This document shows, in pieces, positions 53,930-63,019 of a DNA stretch of 64,000 nucleotides. The stretch's first letter is position 1. Each line of letters opens with the position of its first letter. The stretch comes from Streptomyces virginiae (GTDB taxonomy: Bacteria; Actinomycetota; Actinomycetes; Streptomycetales; Streptomycetaceae), in NCBI RefSeq assembly GCF_000720455.1, contig NZ_JOAK01000011.1:62001-126000 (forward strand). Direction: 5' to 3'. The position numbers were made by a program, and so were the translations under genes. Under the pieces are notes generated by a model that saw only the letters and a program-made list of their open reading frames with translations, was not told where the DNA came from and did no database searches.

Positions 53930-55180
53930 ATGGAGCAGTACGAGCCCGACCGCCTCTCGGCGGCGCAACTCGCCGCGATGCGGCGCAGCATAGGCAGCGG
54001 GCGCGGCGCCCTCACCCGCCGCTCGCTGCTGCGCGCCTCCGGAGTCGGAGCGCTCACCCTCGGCGGCCTGTCCACCCTCGCCGGGTGCGGCATCCCGCCC
54101 GCCAAGCGGGAGGGTGACGCGGCCGCCGTCTCCGACGACCACTCGGACCGGGAGAAGGAGATCGCCTTCTCCAACTGGACCGAGTACATGGACACCAGCG
54201 AGGACGAGAAGTCCCGTCCCACGCTGGAGGAGTTCACCAAGCGGACCGGAATCAAGGTCAAGTACACCGAGGACATCAACGACAACGTCGAGTTCTTCGG
54301 CAAGATCAAACCGCAGCTCGCGGCCGGCCAGGACACAGGCCGCGACCTGATCGTCGTCACCGACTGGCTCGCCGCGCGCATCATCCGCCTCGGCTGGGCC
54401 CAGAAGCTCGACCCCGCGCACCTGCCGCACGCCTACGCCAACCTGTCGCCGCAGTTCCGCAGCCCCGACTGGGACCCGGGCCGCGCGTACAGCTACCCCT
54501 GGACCGGCATCTCCACCGTCATCGCCTACAACGAGAAGGCGACGGACGGCAAGAAGGTCGACTCCGTCACCCAGATGCTCGACGACCCCTCCCTCAAGGG
54601 CCGCGTCGGCTTCCTGACGGAGATGCGCGACAGCGTCGGCATGACCATGCTCGACCAGGGCAAGAACCCCGCCTCCTTCACCGACGCGGACTTCGACGAG
54701 GCGATAGGCCGGCTCCAGAAGGGCGTGGACAAGAACCAGATCCGGCGCTTCACGGGCAACGACTACACCTCCGACCTGGACAAGGGCGACCTCGCCGCCT
54801 GCCTCGCCTGGGCGGGCGACGTCATCCAGCTCCAGGCCGGCAACCCGGACATCAAGTTCGCCATCCCCGCCGCCGGCTACATCACCTCCAGCGACAACCT
54901 GCTGGTCCCCACCAAGGCCCGGCACAAGGCCAACGCGGAGCGGCTCATCGACTACTACTACGAGCTCCCGGTCGCAGCCCAGCTCGCCGCGTACATCAGC
55001 TACGTCTGCCCCGTCGAGGGCGTGGGCGAGGAGCTCGCGAAGATCGACGCCGAGCTCGCGGAGAACACCCTGATCGTCCCGGACAAGGCGATGACCGCCA
55101 AGTCCCACGCCTTCCGCTCCCTCACCAGTGAGGAAGAAACGGCGTACGAGGAGAAGTTCGCCAAGCTCATCGGCGCGTAA
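53930..55180 (+). CDS. potD: spermidine/putrescine-binding lipoprotein PotD, copy 2
   Basis: A 416-residue substrate-binding protein. A twin-arginine-like TRRSLLRASG stretch precedes lipobox LAGC, so export is probably via Tat with lipid attachment. The mature domain (IAFSNWTEYMDTSEDE, KVKYTEDINDNVEFFGKI, FTGNDYTSDLDKGD) closely parallels the first copy at 42107. It is encoded immediately before potABC and is the natural partner of that permease. Confidence 0.92.
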   Translation: MEQYEPDRLSAAQLAAMRRSIGSGRGALTRRSLLRASGVGALTLGGLSTLAGCGIPPAKREGDAAAVSDDHSDREKEIAFSNWTEYMDTSEDEKSRPTLEEFTKRTGIKVKYTEDINDNVEFFGKIKPQLAAGQDTGRDLIVVTDWLAARIIRLGWAQKLDPAHLPHAYANLSPQFRSPDWDPGRAYSYPWTGISTVIAYNEKATDGKKVDSVTQMLDDPSLKGRVGFLTEMRDSVGMTMLDQGKNPASFTDADFDEAIGRLQKGVDKNQIRRFTGNDYTSDLDKGDLAACLAWAGDVIQLQAGNPDIKFAIPAAGYITSSDNLLVPTKARHKANAERLIDYYYELPVAAQLAAYISYVCPVEGVGEELAKIDAELAENTLIVPDKAMTAKSHAFRSLTSEEETAYEEKFAKLIGA

Positions 55181-55247
55181 CGGCCGGCGCCGCACCGCGC
55201 CCGCTCCTCCCCTTGACCTCTTCGCCCACCCAACCCCGGGACCATCC

Positions 55248-56396
55248 ATGACTGACAAGACCGCGGGCGGCGACGTCCGCCTCTCCGGGATCAGCAAGCA
55301 CTACGGCACCTTCACCGCCGTGCACCCGCTGGACCTGACGATCCCCCAGGGCTCCTTCTTCGCCCTGCTCGGCGCCTCCGGCTGCGGCAAGACCACCACC
55401 CTGCGCATGATCGCCGGGCTGGAGGAGCCCTCCACCGGCACGGTCCACCTCGGCGACCGGGAGGTCACCGACCTGCCGCCGTACAAGCGCCCGGTCAACA
55501 CGGTCTTCCAGAGCTACGCGCTGTTCCCGCACCTGAGCATCTTCGAGAACATCGCCTTCGGCCTGCGCCGCCGCGGCATCAAGTCGGTCAAGAAGCAGGT
55601 CGACGACATGCTGGACCTGGTCCAGCTCGGCCAGTTCGCCCAGCGCAAGCCGCACCAGCTCTCCGGCGGCCAGCAGCAGCGCGTCGCCGTCGCCCGCGCC
55701 TTGATCAACCACCCGCAGGTGCTGCTCCTCGACGAGCCGCTCGGCGCCCTCGACCTCAAGCTGCGCCGCCAGATGCAGCTGGAACTCAAGCGGATCCAGA
55801 CCGAGGTCGGTATCACCTTCGTGCACGTCACGCACGACCAGGAGGAGGCCATGACCATGGCCGACACGGTCGCCGTGATGAACGGCGGCCGCGTCGAGCA
55901 GCTGGGCGCCCCCGCCGAGCTCTACGAGAACCCGCGGACCACCTTCGTCGCCAACTTCCTCGGCACCTCCAACCTCATCGAGGCCTCCGTGGAGTCCGCC
56001 GGCCCCGACGTCGTGGTCTCGGCCTCCGGCACCACCCTCCGGCTCCCCGCCGCACGATGTTCGACCACGCCCCGCACCGGCGGAAAGCTGCTGGTCGGTG
56101 TGCGCCCGGAGAAGGTGTCCCTGGTCCCGGCCGCGGAGGAGAACGCCATCGCGACGGGCCGGAACAAGATCACCGGTCGCATAGCCGCCTCCTCCTTCAT
56201 CGGAGTCTCCACGCAGTTCGTCATCGACAGCCCCGTCTGCCCCGAGCTGGAGGTCTACGTCCAGAACATCGAGCGCGACGGCCGCCTGGTCCCGGGCGCC
56301 GAGGTGGTCCTGCACTGGAACCCGGAGCACACCTTCGGCCTCGACGCCGACCAGGACATCGACGCGGGCATCGAGACGGTCGAGGAGAGCGCGTGA
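55248..56396 (+). CDS. potA: polyamine ABC transporter ATP-binding protein PotA
   Basis: A 382-residue ATPase. Walker A is GASGCGKTT, signature [15 protein letters not shown], Walker [13 protein letters not shown], switch histidine in [15 protein letters not shown]-2 domain fills the C-terminal third, as in PotA. ATG 55248 gives the typical length. Its end overlaps potB (GTGA), so the two are coupled. Confidence 0.93.
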   Translation: MTDKTAGGDVRLSGISKHYGTFTAVHPLDLTIPQGSFFALLGASGCGKTTTLRMIAGLEEPSTGTVHLGDREVTDLPPYKRPVNTVFQSYALFPHLSIFENIAFGLRRRGIKSVKKQVDDMLDLVQLGQFAQRKPHQLSGGQQQRVAVARALINHPQVLLLDEPLGALDLKLRRQMQLELKRIQTEVGITFVHVTHDQEEAMTMADTVAVMNGGRVEQLGAPAELYENPRTTFVANFLGTSNLIEASVESAGPDVVVSASGTTLRLPAARCSTTPRTGGKLLVGVRPEKVSLVPAAEENAIATGRNKITGRIAASSFIGVSTQFVIDSPVCPELEVYVQNIERDGRLVPGAEVVLHWNPEHTFGLDADQDIDAGIETVEESA

Positions 56397-57322
56397 CCGC
56401 CACCGCCGCGCCGCCCCAGGCGCCCGCCCCCACCGAACCCCCGGTCCACAAGCCGTCCGTGCGCAAGCGGCTGGTCCCGTACTGGCTGCTGCTCCCCGGC
56501 ATCCTGTGGCTGCTGGTCTTCTTCGTCCTGCCGATGGTCTACCAGGCCTCCACCTCGGTGCAGACCGGCTCCCTCGAAGAGGGCTTCGAGGTCACCTGGC
56601 ACTTCCAGACCTACTGGGACGCCTTCACCGAGTACCTGCCGCAGTTCCTGCGCTCCCTGCTCTACGCCGGCACCGCCACCGCGCTGTGCCTGCTGCTGGG
56701 GTACCCGCTGGCCTACCTGATCGCCTTCAAGGCGGGCCGCTGGCGCAACCTGCTCCTGGTCCTGGTCATCGCCCCGTTCTTCACCAGCTTCCTGATCCGC
56801 ACGCTGGCCTGGAAGACGATCCTGGCCGACGGCGGACCGGTGGTCGCCGGCCTCAACGCCATCGGCTTCCTCGACGTCACCAGCTGGCTCGGCATGACCG
56901 AGGGGGACCGGGTGCTGGCCACGCCGCTCGCGGTCGTCTGCGGCCTGACGTACAACTTCCTCCCCTTCATGATCCTGCCGCTGTACTCCTCGCTGGAGCG
57001 CATCGACACCCGCCTCCACGAGGCGGCCGGGGACCTGTACGCCCGCCCCGCCACGGTCTTCCGGAAGGTCACCTTCCCGCTCTCCATGCCGGGCGTGGTC
57101 TCCGGGACCCTGCTCACCTTCATCCCGGCCAGCGGCGACTACGTGAACGCCGAACTGCTCGGCTCCACGGACACCCGGATGATCGGCAACGTCATCCAGT
57201 CGCAGTACCTGCGGATCCTCGACTACCCGACGGCGGCCGCGCTGTCCTTCATTCTCATGGCCATCGTGCTGATCATGGTCACCATCTACATCCGCCGAGC
57301 GGGGACGGAGGACCTGGTCTGA
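56393..57322 (+). CDS. potB: polyamine ABC transporter permease PotB
   Basis: A 309-residue permease with about six membrane segments after a 30-residue proline-rich N-terminus. The EAA-type loop is HEAAGDLYARPATVFRKVTFPLSMPGV. GTG 56393 overlaps the potA stop, and its stop overlaps the potC start (TGATG). It pairs with PotC to form the channel. Confidence 0.92.
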   Translation: MTATAAPPQAPAPTEPPVHKPSVRKRLVPYWLLLPGILWLLVFFVLPMVYQASTSVQTGSLEEGFEVTWHFQTYWDAFTEYLPQFLRSLLYAGTATALCLLLGYPLAYLIAFKAGRWRNLLLVLVIAPFFTSFLIRTLAWKTILADGGPVVAGLNAIGFLDVTSWLGMTEGDRVLATPLAVVCGLTYNFLPFMILPLYSSLERIDTRLHEAAGDLYARPATVFRKVTFPLSMPGVVSGTLLTFIPASGDYVNAELLGSTDTRMIGNVIQSQYLRILDYPTAAALSFILMAIVLIMVTIYIRRAGTEDLV

Positions 57323-58128
57323 TGCGCACCCCCCTCACCTGGCTGCGGCGCAACCTGGTCGTGATCGCGGGCCTCACCACCCTCGCGTACATGATCCTGC
57401 CCAACGTCGTCGTCACCGTCTTCTCCTTCAACAACCCCTCCGGGCGCTTCAACTACGCCTGGCAGGAGTTCTCGCTCGACGCGTGGAAGGACCCCTGCGG
57501 CGTCGCCGACATGTGCGGCTCCCTCGGACTCTCGCTCCAGATCGCCCTGTGGTCCACGCTCGCCGCGACCGCCCTGGGCACCGCGATCGCCTTCGCGCTG
57601 GTGCGCTACCGCTTCAGGGCGCGCGGCGCGGTCAACTCGCTGATCTTCCTGCCCATGGCCATGCCGGAGATCGTGATGGCGGCCTCGCTGCTCGCGCTCT
57701 TCCTCAACATGGGCATCCAGCTGGGCTTCTGGACGATCCTGATCGCCCACATCATGTTCTGCCTCAGCTTCGTCGTCGCCGCGGTCAAGGCCCGCGTCCT
57801 GTCCATGGACCCGCGGCTGGAGGAGGCCGCCCGCGACCTCTACGCCGGGCCGGTGCAGACCTTCCTGCGAGTGACCCTGCCGATCGCGGCACCCGGTATC
57901 GCGGCGGGCGCGCTGCTCTCCTTCGCGCTCTCGTTCGACGACTTCATCATCACCAACTTCAACTCGGGCAACACCGTCACCTTCCCCATGTTCGTGTGGG
58001 GATCGGCCCAGCGCGGTACGCCCGTGCAGATCAACGTCATCGGCACGGCGATGTTCGTCATCGCGGTGCTGGTGGTCCTCGCCGGCCAGACGGTCGGCAA
58101 CCGCCGCAAGAAGGCACAACCGAAGTAA
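57322..58128 (+). CDS. potC: polyamine ABC transporter permease PotC
   Basis: A 268-residue permease with six membrane segments. The EAA-type loop is EEAARDLYAGPVQTFLRVTLPIAAPGI, followed by FALSFDDFIITNF, a segment typical of PotC. The start overlaps potB by one base. The FAD-dependent oxidase gene follows after 42 bases. Confidence 0.92.
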   Translation: MRTPLTWLRRNLVVIAGLTTLAYMILPNVVVTVFSFNNPSGRFNYAWQEFSLDAWKDPCGVADMCGSLGLSLQIALWSTLAATALGTAIAFALVRYRFRARGAVNSLIFLPMAMPEIVMAASLLALFLNMGIQLGFWTILIAHIMFCLSFVVAAVKARVLSMDPRLEEAARDLYAGPVQTFLRVTLPIAAPGIAAGALLSFALSFDDFIITNFNSGNTVTFPMFVWGSAQRGTPVQINVIGTAMFVIAVLVVLAGQTVGNRRKKAQPK

Positions 58129-58170
58129 TTCGGAAAAGCACGTCATCAGTTCCGTAGGGAGTTGGAAGCC

Positions 58171-59589
58171 ATGGCCCCAGTCGCCATGCGTAGTGTTGCT
58201 GCATCACTTTCCGAAGCGAAGCCGGTCTCGTACTGGCTGGACGACCCGGGCAAGCCGGCCGCCGAGCCGGCGCTGACCTCCGACGAGCGCTGCGACCTGC
58301 TGGTCATCGGCGGCGGCTACAGCGGTCTGTGGACCGCGCTGCTCGCCAAGGAGCGCGACCCCGGGCGGGACGTCGTACTGATCGAGAGCAAGGAGGCGGG
58401 CTGGGCCGCCTCCGGACGCAACGGCGGCTTCTGCGCCGCCTCCCTCACCCACGGCCTGGGTAACGGCATCGCCCGCTGGCCCGGCGAGCTGGCGAAGCTG
58501 GAGGAGCTGGGCGCCCGCAACCTCGACGCCATCGAGGAGGCCGTCGCCCGTTACGGCATCGACTGCGACTTCGAGCGCACCGGCGAGATCGACGTCGCCA
58601 CCGAACCCCACCAGGTCGAGGAGCTGCGCGAACTCCACGAGGAGGCGCTCCGCCTCGGCCTGGCCGGCGGGTCCGAATGGCTCGACCGCGACGCCGTGCG
58701 CGCCGAGGTCGACTCCCCGACCTTCCTCGCGGGCCTGTGGGACCGCGACGGCGTCGCCATGCTCAACCCGGCGAAGCTGGCCTGGGGCCTCAAGCGGGCG
58801 TGCCTCGACCTCGGGGTGCGGATCTACGAGAACACCCGCGGCCTGAAGCTCGCCCCTGCGGGACGCGGGATGACCGTGCAGACCCCCTACGGCACGATCC
58901 TCGCCCGCCGGGTCGCCCTGGGCACCAACATCTTCCCGTCGCTGGTCCGGCGGATCCGTCCCTTCACCGTCCCGGTCTACGACTACGCCCTGATGAGCGA
59001 GCCGCTGGACGACGCGCAGCTGGCCGCGATCGGCTGGAAGAACCGCCAGGGCCTAGGCGACAGCGCCAACCAGTTCCACTACTTCCGGATCACCAAGGAC
59101 AACCGGATCCTGTGGGGCGGCTACGACGCGATCTACCCCTACCGCGGCAAGCTCGACTCCGAGTACGACCACCGCCCCGAGACCTACCTCCGGCTCGCGG
59201 AACACTTCTTCACCGCCTTCCCCCAGCTGGAGGGGCTGAAGTTCAGCCACGCGTGGGGCGGCGCCATCGACACCTGCTCGCGGTTCTCCGCCTTCTTCGG
59301 AACGGCGCACTCCGGCAAGGTGGCGTACGCGGCCGGCTACACCGGCCTCGGAGTGGGCGCCACCCGCTTCGGCGCGGACGTGATGCTGGACCTGCTCGAC
59401 GGGCTCTCGACCGAGCGCACCCGGCTGGAGATGGTGAAGTCCAAGCCGATGCCGTTCCCGCCCGAGCCGTTCGCCTGGACCGGGATCGCCCTCACCAAGT
59501 GGTCGCTGGCCCGCGCGGACGCCCGGGGCGGGCACCGCAACCTGTGGCTGAAGGCGATGGACAAGCTGGGCCTCGGCTTCGACAGCTGA
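58171..59589 (+). CDS. FAD-dependent oxidoreductase, gamma-glutamylputrescine oxidase (PuuB)-like
   Basis: A 472-residue DAO-type flavoprotein. The dinucleotide motif is LLVIGGGYSGLWTALLAKE, followed by ESKEAGWAASGRNGGF, where the SGRNGG stretch is typical of PuuB-like oxidases. It would oxidise putrescine or gamma-glutamylputrescine to the aldehyde used by the dehydrogenase at 52368. ATG 58171 follows TAGGGAG by nine bases; TTG 58162 is less likely. It ends the polyamine operon. Confidence 0.87.
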   Translation: MAPVAMRSVAASLSEAKPVSYWLDDPGKPAAEPALTSDERCDLLVIGGGYSGLWTALLAKERDPGRDVVLIESKEAGWAASGRNGGFCAASLTHGLGNGIARWPGELAKLEELGARNLDAIEEAVARYGIDCDFERTGEIDVATEPHQVEELRELHEEALRLGLAGGSEWLDRDAVRAEVDSPTFLAGLWDRDGVAMLNPAKLAWGLKRACLDLGVRIYENTRGLKLAPAGRGMTVQTPYGTILARRVALGTNIFPSLVRRIRPFTVPVYDYALMSEPLDDAQLAAIGWKNRQGLGDSANQFHYFRITKDNRILWGGYDAIYPYRGKLDSEYDHRPETYLRLAEHFFTAFPQLEGLKFSHAWGGAIDTCSRFSAFFGTAHSGKVAYAAGYTGLGVGATRFGADVMLDLLDGLSTERTRLEMVKSKPMPFPPEPFAWTGIALTKWSLARADARGGHRNLWLKAMDKLGLGFDS

Positions 59590-59738
59590 GCCGACCGCCC
59601 GCTCCCCGGCGCGCCCGGGCCCCTTCGCCGTGTGACCCGATTCACTACCACGGAGTAACGCAACCCGCGTCATAGCCGGGCCCGGCCCCGCTCTCTGCAG
59701 GTGAGAACGCCTCATCTACAGGGAACGGAGGCCGGGCG

Positions 59739-60203
59739 ATGACGACCCCGGGGGACAAGACTGCGGTGGAATGGCTGGCATCGGCGGCGCCGGATCCCGA
59801 CGCCTGCCGACGGGCATGGGAGCGCAACCCCCTCGGGGTCGCCCTCCTGCCCGCAGGCCGGCTCTGGGACGTGCTGATCCTGCCGGGGGAGCTGGGGCAG
59901 GCCACCCTCGACGTGCTCGCCCTGCTCACCGACCGGCCCGGCCCGGTGCTCGCCGACTTCGGCGAATCGCGGCTGGGCTTCTTCGTGCCCGCGGGCACCG
60001 CCTCCCACTGGATCGGCACGGGCGTACGGGGAGCCGGGCGCGGGGCGTGGATCGTGGTCCCGTACCCGGGACGGGCGACCGGAGGCGTGCGCTGGACGGT
60101 GCTCCCGGACGGGGAGGGGACCCTCACGGACCCGGTCCTGCTGGAGCTCGCCATGCACGAGGCCGCCGCACGCGCGCTGGTGGGGGAGTGCCGGAACCCT
60201 TGA
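59739..60203 (+). CDS. hypothetical protein, prim-pol N-terminal-like
   Basis: A 154-residue protein found in streptomycetes. It resembles the N-terminal part of bifunctional primase/polymerase proteins (AWERNPLGVALLPAG, WDVLILP), but no catalytic residues can be identified. No signal peptide or membrane segment is seen. The chitinase promoter region with its DasR-type site overlaps the end of this gene. Function unknown. Confidence 0.65.
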   Translation: MTTPGDKTAVEWLASAAPDPDACRRAWERNPLGVALLPAGRLWDVLILPGELGQATLDVLALLTDRPGPVLADFGESRLGFFVPAGTASHWIGTGVRGAGRGAWIVVPYPGRATGGVRWTVLPDGEGTLTDPVLLELAMHEAAARALVGECRNP

Positions 60204-60228
60204 CAAGGGGATTGGTCTGGACCATCTT
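60200..60228 (+). promoter_or_regulatory. candidate chitinase promoter
   Basis: TTGACA (60200-60205), a 17-base spacer and CATCTT (60223-60228) form a promoter-like pair. The DasR-type site lies inside the spacer and touches the -10 box, a classic arrangement for repression. Confidence 0.5.
60213..60224. promoter_or_regulatory. DasR-responsive element (dre) of the chitinase gene
   Basis: TGGTCTGGACCA differs at one base from the palindromic dre core TGGTCTAGACCA. DasR is the GntR-type regulator of chitin and N-acetylglucosamine genes in Streptomyces, and chitinase promoters are well-known targets. Confidence 0.75.
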
Positions 60229-60288
60229 GGGCGCCGCTGTTCCCGTTCCGGCAGCCTGGCTCCATCCCCCCACGTCCCGGAGGCAGTT

Positions 60289-62106
60289 GTGCGCAGAACC
60301 CGGTCCCTCCTCACGGCCGCCGTCCTCGCGGCGGCCGGCTTCCTCGCCGCGGGCCCGCCGGCCGCGGCCGCGGCCGCGGACGCCGACCTCGTCCGCAACG
60401 GCGGCTTCGAAGCCGGACTCGACGGCTGGAGCTGCTCGGGCGGCAGCGGAGCCGCCGTCACCGCGCCCGTCCACGGCGGAAGTTCCGCCCTGAAGGCCAC
60501 CCCGGCCGCCCAGGACAACGCCCGCTGCTCCCAGAGCGTCACCGTCAAGCCGGACTCCACGTACACGCTCGGCGCCTGGGTGCAGGGCGCGTACGTCTAC
60601 CTCGGCGCGAGCGGGACCGGCACCACCGACGTGTCGGCCTGGACGCAGAGCCCGGGTGCCTTCAAGCAGCTGACGACCAGCTTCCGCACCGGCCCGTCCA
60701 CCACCTCGGTCACCGTCTACACCCACGGCTGGTACGGCCAGCCCGCCCATGTCACCGACGACGTCACCCTGGTGGGCCCCGACCCCGGCGGCCCCGGCCA
60801 GCCCCAGCCCCCGGCCGCCCCCACCGGCCTGACCGCCTCGGCGGTCTCGTCGAGCTCGGTCCTGCTGTCCTGGACGGCGGTGCCCGGCGCCACGTCGTAC
60901 ACCGTCCACCGGGACGGCGCCGCACCCCTGCCGGTCACCGCCGCCTCGGCGACGGTGACCGGCCTCGCCGCCTCCACCGCCTACACCTTCCGGGTCGGCG
61001 CGGTGAACGCGGCGGGCGAGTCCCCGCTGAGCGCCCCCGTCTCCGCGACGACGACGGGCAGCGGCGGCGGAGGGGGCGGCGGGCTCCCCGCGCACGCGCT
61101 CGTCGGCTACCTGCACACGAGCTTCGCCAACGGCTCCGGCTACCTCCGGATGGCCGACGTGCCCGCCGCCTGGGACGTCATCAACCTCGCCTTCGGCGAG
61201 CCGACCTCGGTGACCTCGGGCGACATCCGCTTCCGGCTCTGCCCGGTCACGGAATGCCCGAACGTCGAATCACCGGCGGAGTTCAAGGCGGCCGTCAAGG
61301 CCAAGCAGGCCGCCGGCAAGAAGGTGCTGATCTCCATCGGCGGCCAGAACGGCCAGGTCCAGCTCCCGACCGCCGCCGCCCGCGACACCTTCGTCTCCTC
61401 CGTCGGCAAGATCATCGACGAGTACGGGCTCGACGGCCTGGACATCGACTTCGAGGGCCACTCCCTCTCCCTGGCCACCGGGGACACCGACTTCCGCGCC
61501 CCCACCACGCCGGGCATCGTCAACCTGATCTCCGCCGTGAAGTCCCTGAAGGCCCGCTACGGCCCCGGCTTCGTCCTCACCATGGCCCCGGAGACCTTCT
61601 TCGTCCAGCTCGGGTACCAGTTCTACGGCTCCGGCCCCTGGGGCGGCCAGGACCCGCGCGCCGGTGCGTACCTCCCGGTCATCCACGCCCTGCGCGACGA
61701 CCTCACGCTGCTCCACGTCCAGGACTACAACTCCGGCCCGATCATGGGCCTCGACAACCAGTACCACTCCATGGGCGGCGCCGACTTCCACATCGCCATG
61801 ACCGACATGCTGCTCACCGGCTTCCCGGTGGCCGGCAACACCGCCCGCGTCTTCCCGGGCCTGCGCCCCGACCAGGTCGCGATCGGGCTGCCCGCCACGA
61901 CGAACGCGGGCAACGGCCACACCTCGCCGGCCGAGGTGACCAAGGCCCTGAACTGCCTGACGAAGAAGACGGACTGCGGCACCTACCAGACCCACGGCAC
62001 CTGGCCCGGCCTGCGCGGCCTGATGACCTGGTCGATCAACTGGGACCGCTTCGGAGGCGGCGAGTTCAGCCGGAACTTCGACGCGTACTACGGCAGGACC
62101 GTCTGA
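60289..62106 (+). CDS. secreted GH18 chitinase with carbohydrate-binding and FnIII domains
   Basis: A 605-residue exported enzyme. The signal peptide (SLLTAAVLAAAGFLAAGPPAAAAAA) is followed by a carbohydrate-binding-type domain (about 35-165), a fibronectin type III domain (about 175-255), a glycine linker and a GH18 domain to the end. The catalytic DxxDxDxE motif is DGLDIDFE at residues 382-389, with E389 as proton donor. It hydrolyses chitin outside the cell. The start is GTG 60289. Confidence 0.95.
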   Translation: MRRTRSLLTAAVLAAAGFLAAGPPAAAAAADADLVRNGGFEAGLDGWSCSGGSGAAVTAPVHGGSSALKATPAAQDNARCSQSVTVKPDSTYTLGAWVQGAYVYLGASGTGTTDVSAWTQSPGAFKQLTTSFRTGPSTTSVTVYTHGWYGQPAHVTDDVTLVGPDPGGPGQPQPPAAPTGLTASAVSSSSVLLSWTAVPGATSYTVHRDGAAPLPVTAASATVTGLAASTAYTFRVGAVNAAGESPLSAPVSATTTGSGGGGGGGLPAHALVGYLHTSFANGSGYLRMADVPAAWDVINLAFGEPTSVTSGDIRFRLCPVTECPNVESPAEFKAAVKAKQAAGKKVLISIGGQNGQVQLPTAAARDTFVSSVGKIIDEYGLDGLDIDFEGHSLSLATGDTDFRAPTTPGIVNLISAVKSLKARYGPGFVLTMAPETFFVQLGYQFYGSGPWGGQDPRAGAYLPVIHALRDDLTLLHVQDYNSGPIMGLDNQYHSMGGADFHIAMTDMLLTGFPVAGNTARVFPGLRPDQVAIGLPATTNAGNGHTSPAEVTKALNCLTKKTDCGTYQTHGTWPGLRGLMTWSINWDRFGGGEFSRNFDAYYGRTV

Positions 62107-62851
62107 CCGCCAGCAGCAGCGGTGTACACATCAGCAGACTGGCCAGCACGTCCAGCGGCCAGTGGAACCCCCGCAGCACCAGCCCGACGGCCGTCGCCCC
62201 CGTGAGCACGAGGGCGGCGGCCGCCGGCCACCACCGGCCCAGGTGCGGCCGCAGCAGCAGGGCCGCGCCGGCGTACGCGACGAAGGCCGTCGCGGTGTGG
62301 CCCGAGGGGAAATAGCCCGCGGCCCACGGCTCCAGCGGGCCGGGGCGGGCGGTCCACTCCTTCAGCGGGACGACGAGGGCCGGCACCAGGGCCATCGCCA
62401 CCGCCGCGGCCACGGCGCCGCGGCGGTTCCCGCGCAGGGCGGCGTACGCGGCGGCGAGCAGCAGCACGGGCAGTGCGACCGGGATGTTCCCGAGGTCGGA
62501 GAGGCCCTCGGTGACCGCGTCGGGGACGGAGCGCACCAGCGCGCCGCTCAGCCGGGCGTCCCAGGACAGCAGCGGGCCCCGCACCAGGACCTGCCAGGTG
62601 ATCAGGGCGAAGAGGAGTGCGCAGAGCGCGCAGGCGGCGAGTTCGCCGGAAAGGGTGGCCGGCCGTCCCGGAACAGGGGGGATGGTTCCGGGACGGCCGC
62701 CCGGACCGGGTTGCCGGACGCCCCGGGGGGTTTGGGGCGGTCGGCTGTCCGATCGGTGAGGAGTGTGCGCGAACGCATGCCCGGTACGGCGCTGGGGAAG
62801 CCCGGTACCGGTATCGCCCCCGGTCTCCCGGGAGCGGGCTGTTTCACTCAT
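62066..62851 (-). CDS. PAP2 family membrane phosphatase
   Basis: A 261-residue membrane protein with about five or six hydrophobic segments after a disordered 70-residue N-terminus. The PAP2 phosphatase motifs are KEWTARP, YFPSGHTA and RGFHWPLDV. It probably dephosphorylates phosphatidate or undecaprenyl pyrophosphate. ATG 62851 is used but the start is uncertain. Its end overlaps the chitinase gene by 41 bases, convergent. Confidence 0.85.
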   Translation of the reverse strand: MSETARSRETGGDTGTGLPQRRTGHAFAHTPHRSDSRPPQTPRGVRQPGPGGRPGTIPPVPGRPATLSGELAACALCALLFALITWQVLVRGPLLSWDARLSGALVRSVPDAVTEGLSDLGNIPVALPVLLLAAAYAALRGNRRGAVAAAVAMALVPALVVPLKEWTARPGPLEPWAAGYFPSGHTATAFVAYAGAALLLRPHLGRWWPAAAALVLTGATAVGLVLRGFHWPLDVLASLLMCTPLLLAVRRSCRSTRRSSG

Positions 62852-63019
62852 CTGCAGAAACCGTACGGCAGCGGAAGGGGGACCGACAGCAGGAACGCGC
62901 TCCCGCCATCGGCCCCCCACACCTTCTTCACAGCGCCCGCCCGTTACCGTCGGTACGAGGGGCGGTCACTGCGCTCGGACGTTCTAGTCGTTCGAGCGGG
63001 TGGTCGTGCCGACCGTGGC

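Noticed and set aside
62972..62998. Weak inverted repeat CGCTCG/CGAGCG after gabT as a terminator
   Set aside because: Only six base pairs with a 15-base loop and no T tract; not strong enough to list.
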